Positions 62,645 to 64,000 of a DNA stretch of 64,000 nt are shown here, piece after piece (positions within the stretch are counted from its first letter, which is position 1; every line of letters starts with the position of its first letter). Below the pieces are notes generated by a model. That model saw nothing but the letters and a program-made list of their open reading frames with translations, was not told the DNA's origin and did not search any database. The stretch is from Hydractinia symbiolongicarpus (lineage: Eukaryota; Cnidaria; Hydrozoa; Anthoathecata; Hydractiniidae): the NCBI RefSeq assembly GCF_029227915.1, contig NC_079875.1:1240001-1304000 (forward strand), in the 5' to 3' direction. A program made the position numbers and the translations under genes.

Positions 62645-64000
62645 TAAACCGCTTTCATTAAGCGTCTCATCAAAAATGAAAACATTTCTGAAAACTACAA
62701 GTCTCATGCGTTTTATTGGTGAAAATTAATTTAAAAAATCGTTCGGGAAATGAGTTTACTCCCTGGGTACTTTCTTTGTATACTTTTGACTATACGGGCC
62801 GAGTCCGGGATTTACGGGAAGTCGCGGGTTTTCGGGTGCCGGCAATTAAACTTCTTTTATTCAGCGTCTCATCAAAAATGAAAACATTTTTAAAAACTAC
62901 AAGTCTCATGGGCTTTAGTGGTGAAATAATAATTTAAAAAATCGTTCGGGAAATGAGTTTACACCCCGGGTACTTTCTTTGTATACTTTTGACTATACGA
63001 GCCGAGTCCGGGATTTACGGGAAATCGCAGGTTTTCGTTTGCCGGCGATTAAACTTCTTTTATTCAGCGTCTCATCAAAAATGAAAACATTTTTGAAAAC
63101 TACAAGTCTCATGCGTTTTAGTGGTGAAAAAATAATTTAAAAAATCGTTCGGGAAATGGGTTTACTCACAGGGTACTCGCTTTGTATACTTTTGACTATA
63201 CGGGCCGAGTCCGGGAATTACGGGAAATCGCAGGTTTTCGTTTGCCGGCGATTAAACTTCTTTTATTCAGCGTCTCATCAAAAATGAAAACATTTTTGAA
63301 AACTACAAGTCTCATGCGTTTTAGTGGTGAAAAAATAATTTAAAAAATCGTTCGGGAAATGAGTTTACACCCTGGGTACCCTCTTTGTATACTTTTGACT
63401 ATACGGGCCGAGTCCGGGATTGACGGGAAATCGCAGGTTTTCGTTTGCCGGCGATTAAACTTCTTTTATTCAGCGTCTCATCAAAAATGAAAACATTTTT
63501 AAAAACTACAAGTCTCATGGGCTTTAGTGGTGAAATAATAATTTAAAAAATCTTTTGGGAAATGAGTTTACTCCCTGGGTACTTTCTTTGTATACTTTTG
63601 ACTATACGTGCCGAGTACGGGATTTACGGGAAATCGCAGGTTTTCGTTTGCCGGCGATTAAACTTCTTTTATTCAGCGTGTCATCAAAAATGAAAACATT
63701 TTTGAAAACTACAAGTCTCATGCGTTTTAGTGCTGAAAAAATAATTTAAAAATCCGGTCTGGAAATGAGTTTACTCACTGGGTACTTTCCTTGTATACTT
63801 TTAACTATACGGGCCGAGTCCGGGATTTACGGGAAATCGCAGGTTTTCGTTTGCCGGCGATTAAACTTCATTTATTCAGCGTCTCATCAAAAATGAAAAC
63901 ATTTTTAAAAACTACAAGTCTCATGGGCTTTAGTGGTGAAATAATAATTTAAAAAATCGTTTGGGAAATGAGTTTCCCTGGGTACTTTCTTTGTATACTT
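62645..64000 (+). repeat. Start of another copy of the 8-mer block, cut by the window end
   Basis: The sequence follows 59602-60957 at offset 3043 and 51484-52839 at offset 11161, including TTATTGGTGAAAATTAATTT, ACGAGCCGAG, GTACTCGCTTTG, ACGTGCCGAGTACGGG and AAATCCGGTCTGG. The final unit has a private 3-bp loss (GAGTTTCCCTGGG near 63970). The array is not finished at base 64000. Confidence 0.8.

Larger units (their letters stand above)
1..64000 (+). repeat. 203-bp satellite DNA array filling the window
   Basis: The same roughly 203-bp unit repeats from the first base to the last, always in the same orientation. Taking ACGGGCC as the unit start, units begin at 1, 204, 407 and so on. Phase tracking gives 315 complete units plus a 192-bp partial one at the right end. 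The total shortfall from exact 203-bp spacing is 137 bp: two 61-bp deletions plus a net 15 bp of small indels. No unrelated insert, inversion or array edge was seen. Long homogeneous arrays of this type are characteristic of eukaryotic heterochromatin, often centromeric or pericentromeric. The monomer family was not recognised, so chromosomal location and species remain unknown. There is no stretch over 300 bases that is not satellite. Confidence 0.98.

Noticed and set aside
762-63749. About 110 open reading frames of 61-102 codons on the plus strand and 64-71 codons on the minus strand, with similar predicted peptides
   Set aside because: They are the satellite read in one frame. The monomer is 203 bp (not a multiple of three), each plus-strand frame ends in the TAA of ATAATTTAA, and many copies are broken by stops or indels. 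Starts are mostly TTG or GTG, the longer versions arise only where TTTAA became TTGAA, and no domain is recognisable.
1-64000. CRISPR array
   Set aside because: Repeats are contiguous 203-bp units with no unique spacers between short repeats, and no cas genes are present.
1-64000. Transposable elements, tRNA, rRNA or other genes embedded in the array
   Set aside because: Unit spacing accounts for all 64 kb, with only small indels and two 61-bp losses, leaving no room for an inserted element or gene.

Overview
The whole 64-kb window is one uninterrupted satellite DNA array. A 203-bp monomer repeats head to tail, always in the same orientation. Tracking its phase from base 1 to base 64000 gives about 316 monomers: 315 complete units and a 192-bp partial one at the right end. 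Two units are shortened to 142 bp; elsewhere the register drifts only by indels of a few bases (net about -15 bp). I found no protein-coding gene, RNA gene, transposon, CRISPR array or unique sequence. Arrays of this size and kind are known from eukaryotic centromeric, pericentromeric or subtelomeric heterochromatin, so the source is almost certainly a eukaryote. The monomer is about 37% G+C but has about 12 CpG sites (roughly 1.7 times expectation, counted by hand on a consensus-like unit). That argues against a genome with heavy germline CpG methylation, such as vertebrates or most plants, and would suit many insects or other invertebrates. I do not recognise the satellite or the species.

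The array is built as nested higher-order repeats. Left flank, 1-4 kb: diverged 4-mer (812 bp) and 5/6-mer units. A domain, about 4-15 kb: a unit of up to 4.87 kb in two copies, the second shortened by five monomers. B domain, 15-20 kb, and C domain, 20-26.5 kb, the latter with 3-mer (609 bp) and 6-mer (1218 bp) duplications. A' domain, 26.5-37 kb: a second version of A with a 1218-bp duplication nested in a 5420/4202-bp tandem duplication, each big copy carrying the same 142-bp truncated monomer. B' and C', 37-44.8 kb, repeat B and C at an offset of about 22-23 kb. At 44.7-61.6 kb an 8.7/8.1-kb block occurs twice in tandem with few differences. The tail, 61.6-64 kb, starts another partial copy.

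Monomers fall into two main classes. Class X is the majority. Class Y (about 60 units) has a linked set of differences, including a GC-rich dyad absent from X. Chimeric monomers mark several crossover points, nearly all in register, which is the expected footprint of unequal homologous exchange or replication-based amplification. The most useful observations are the nested duplications, the shared truncated monomers, the two dyads and the CpG-rich composition. Function (for example as a centromere) is an inference that sequence alone cannot settle.
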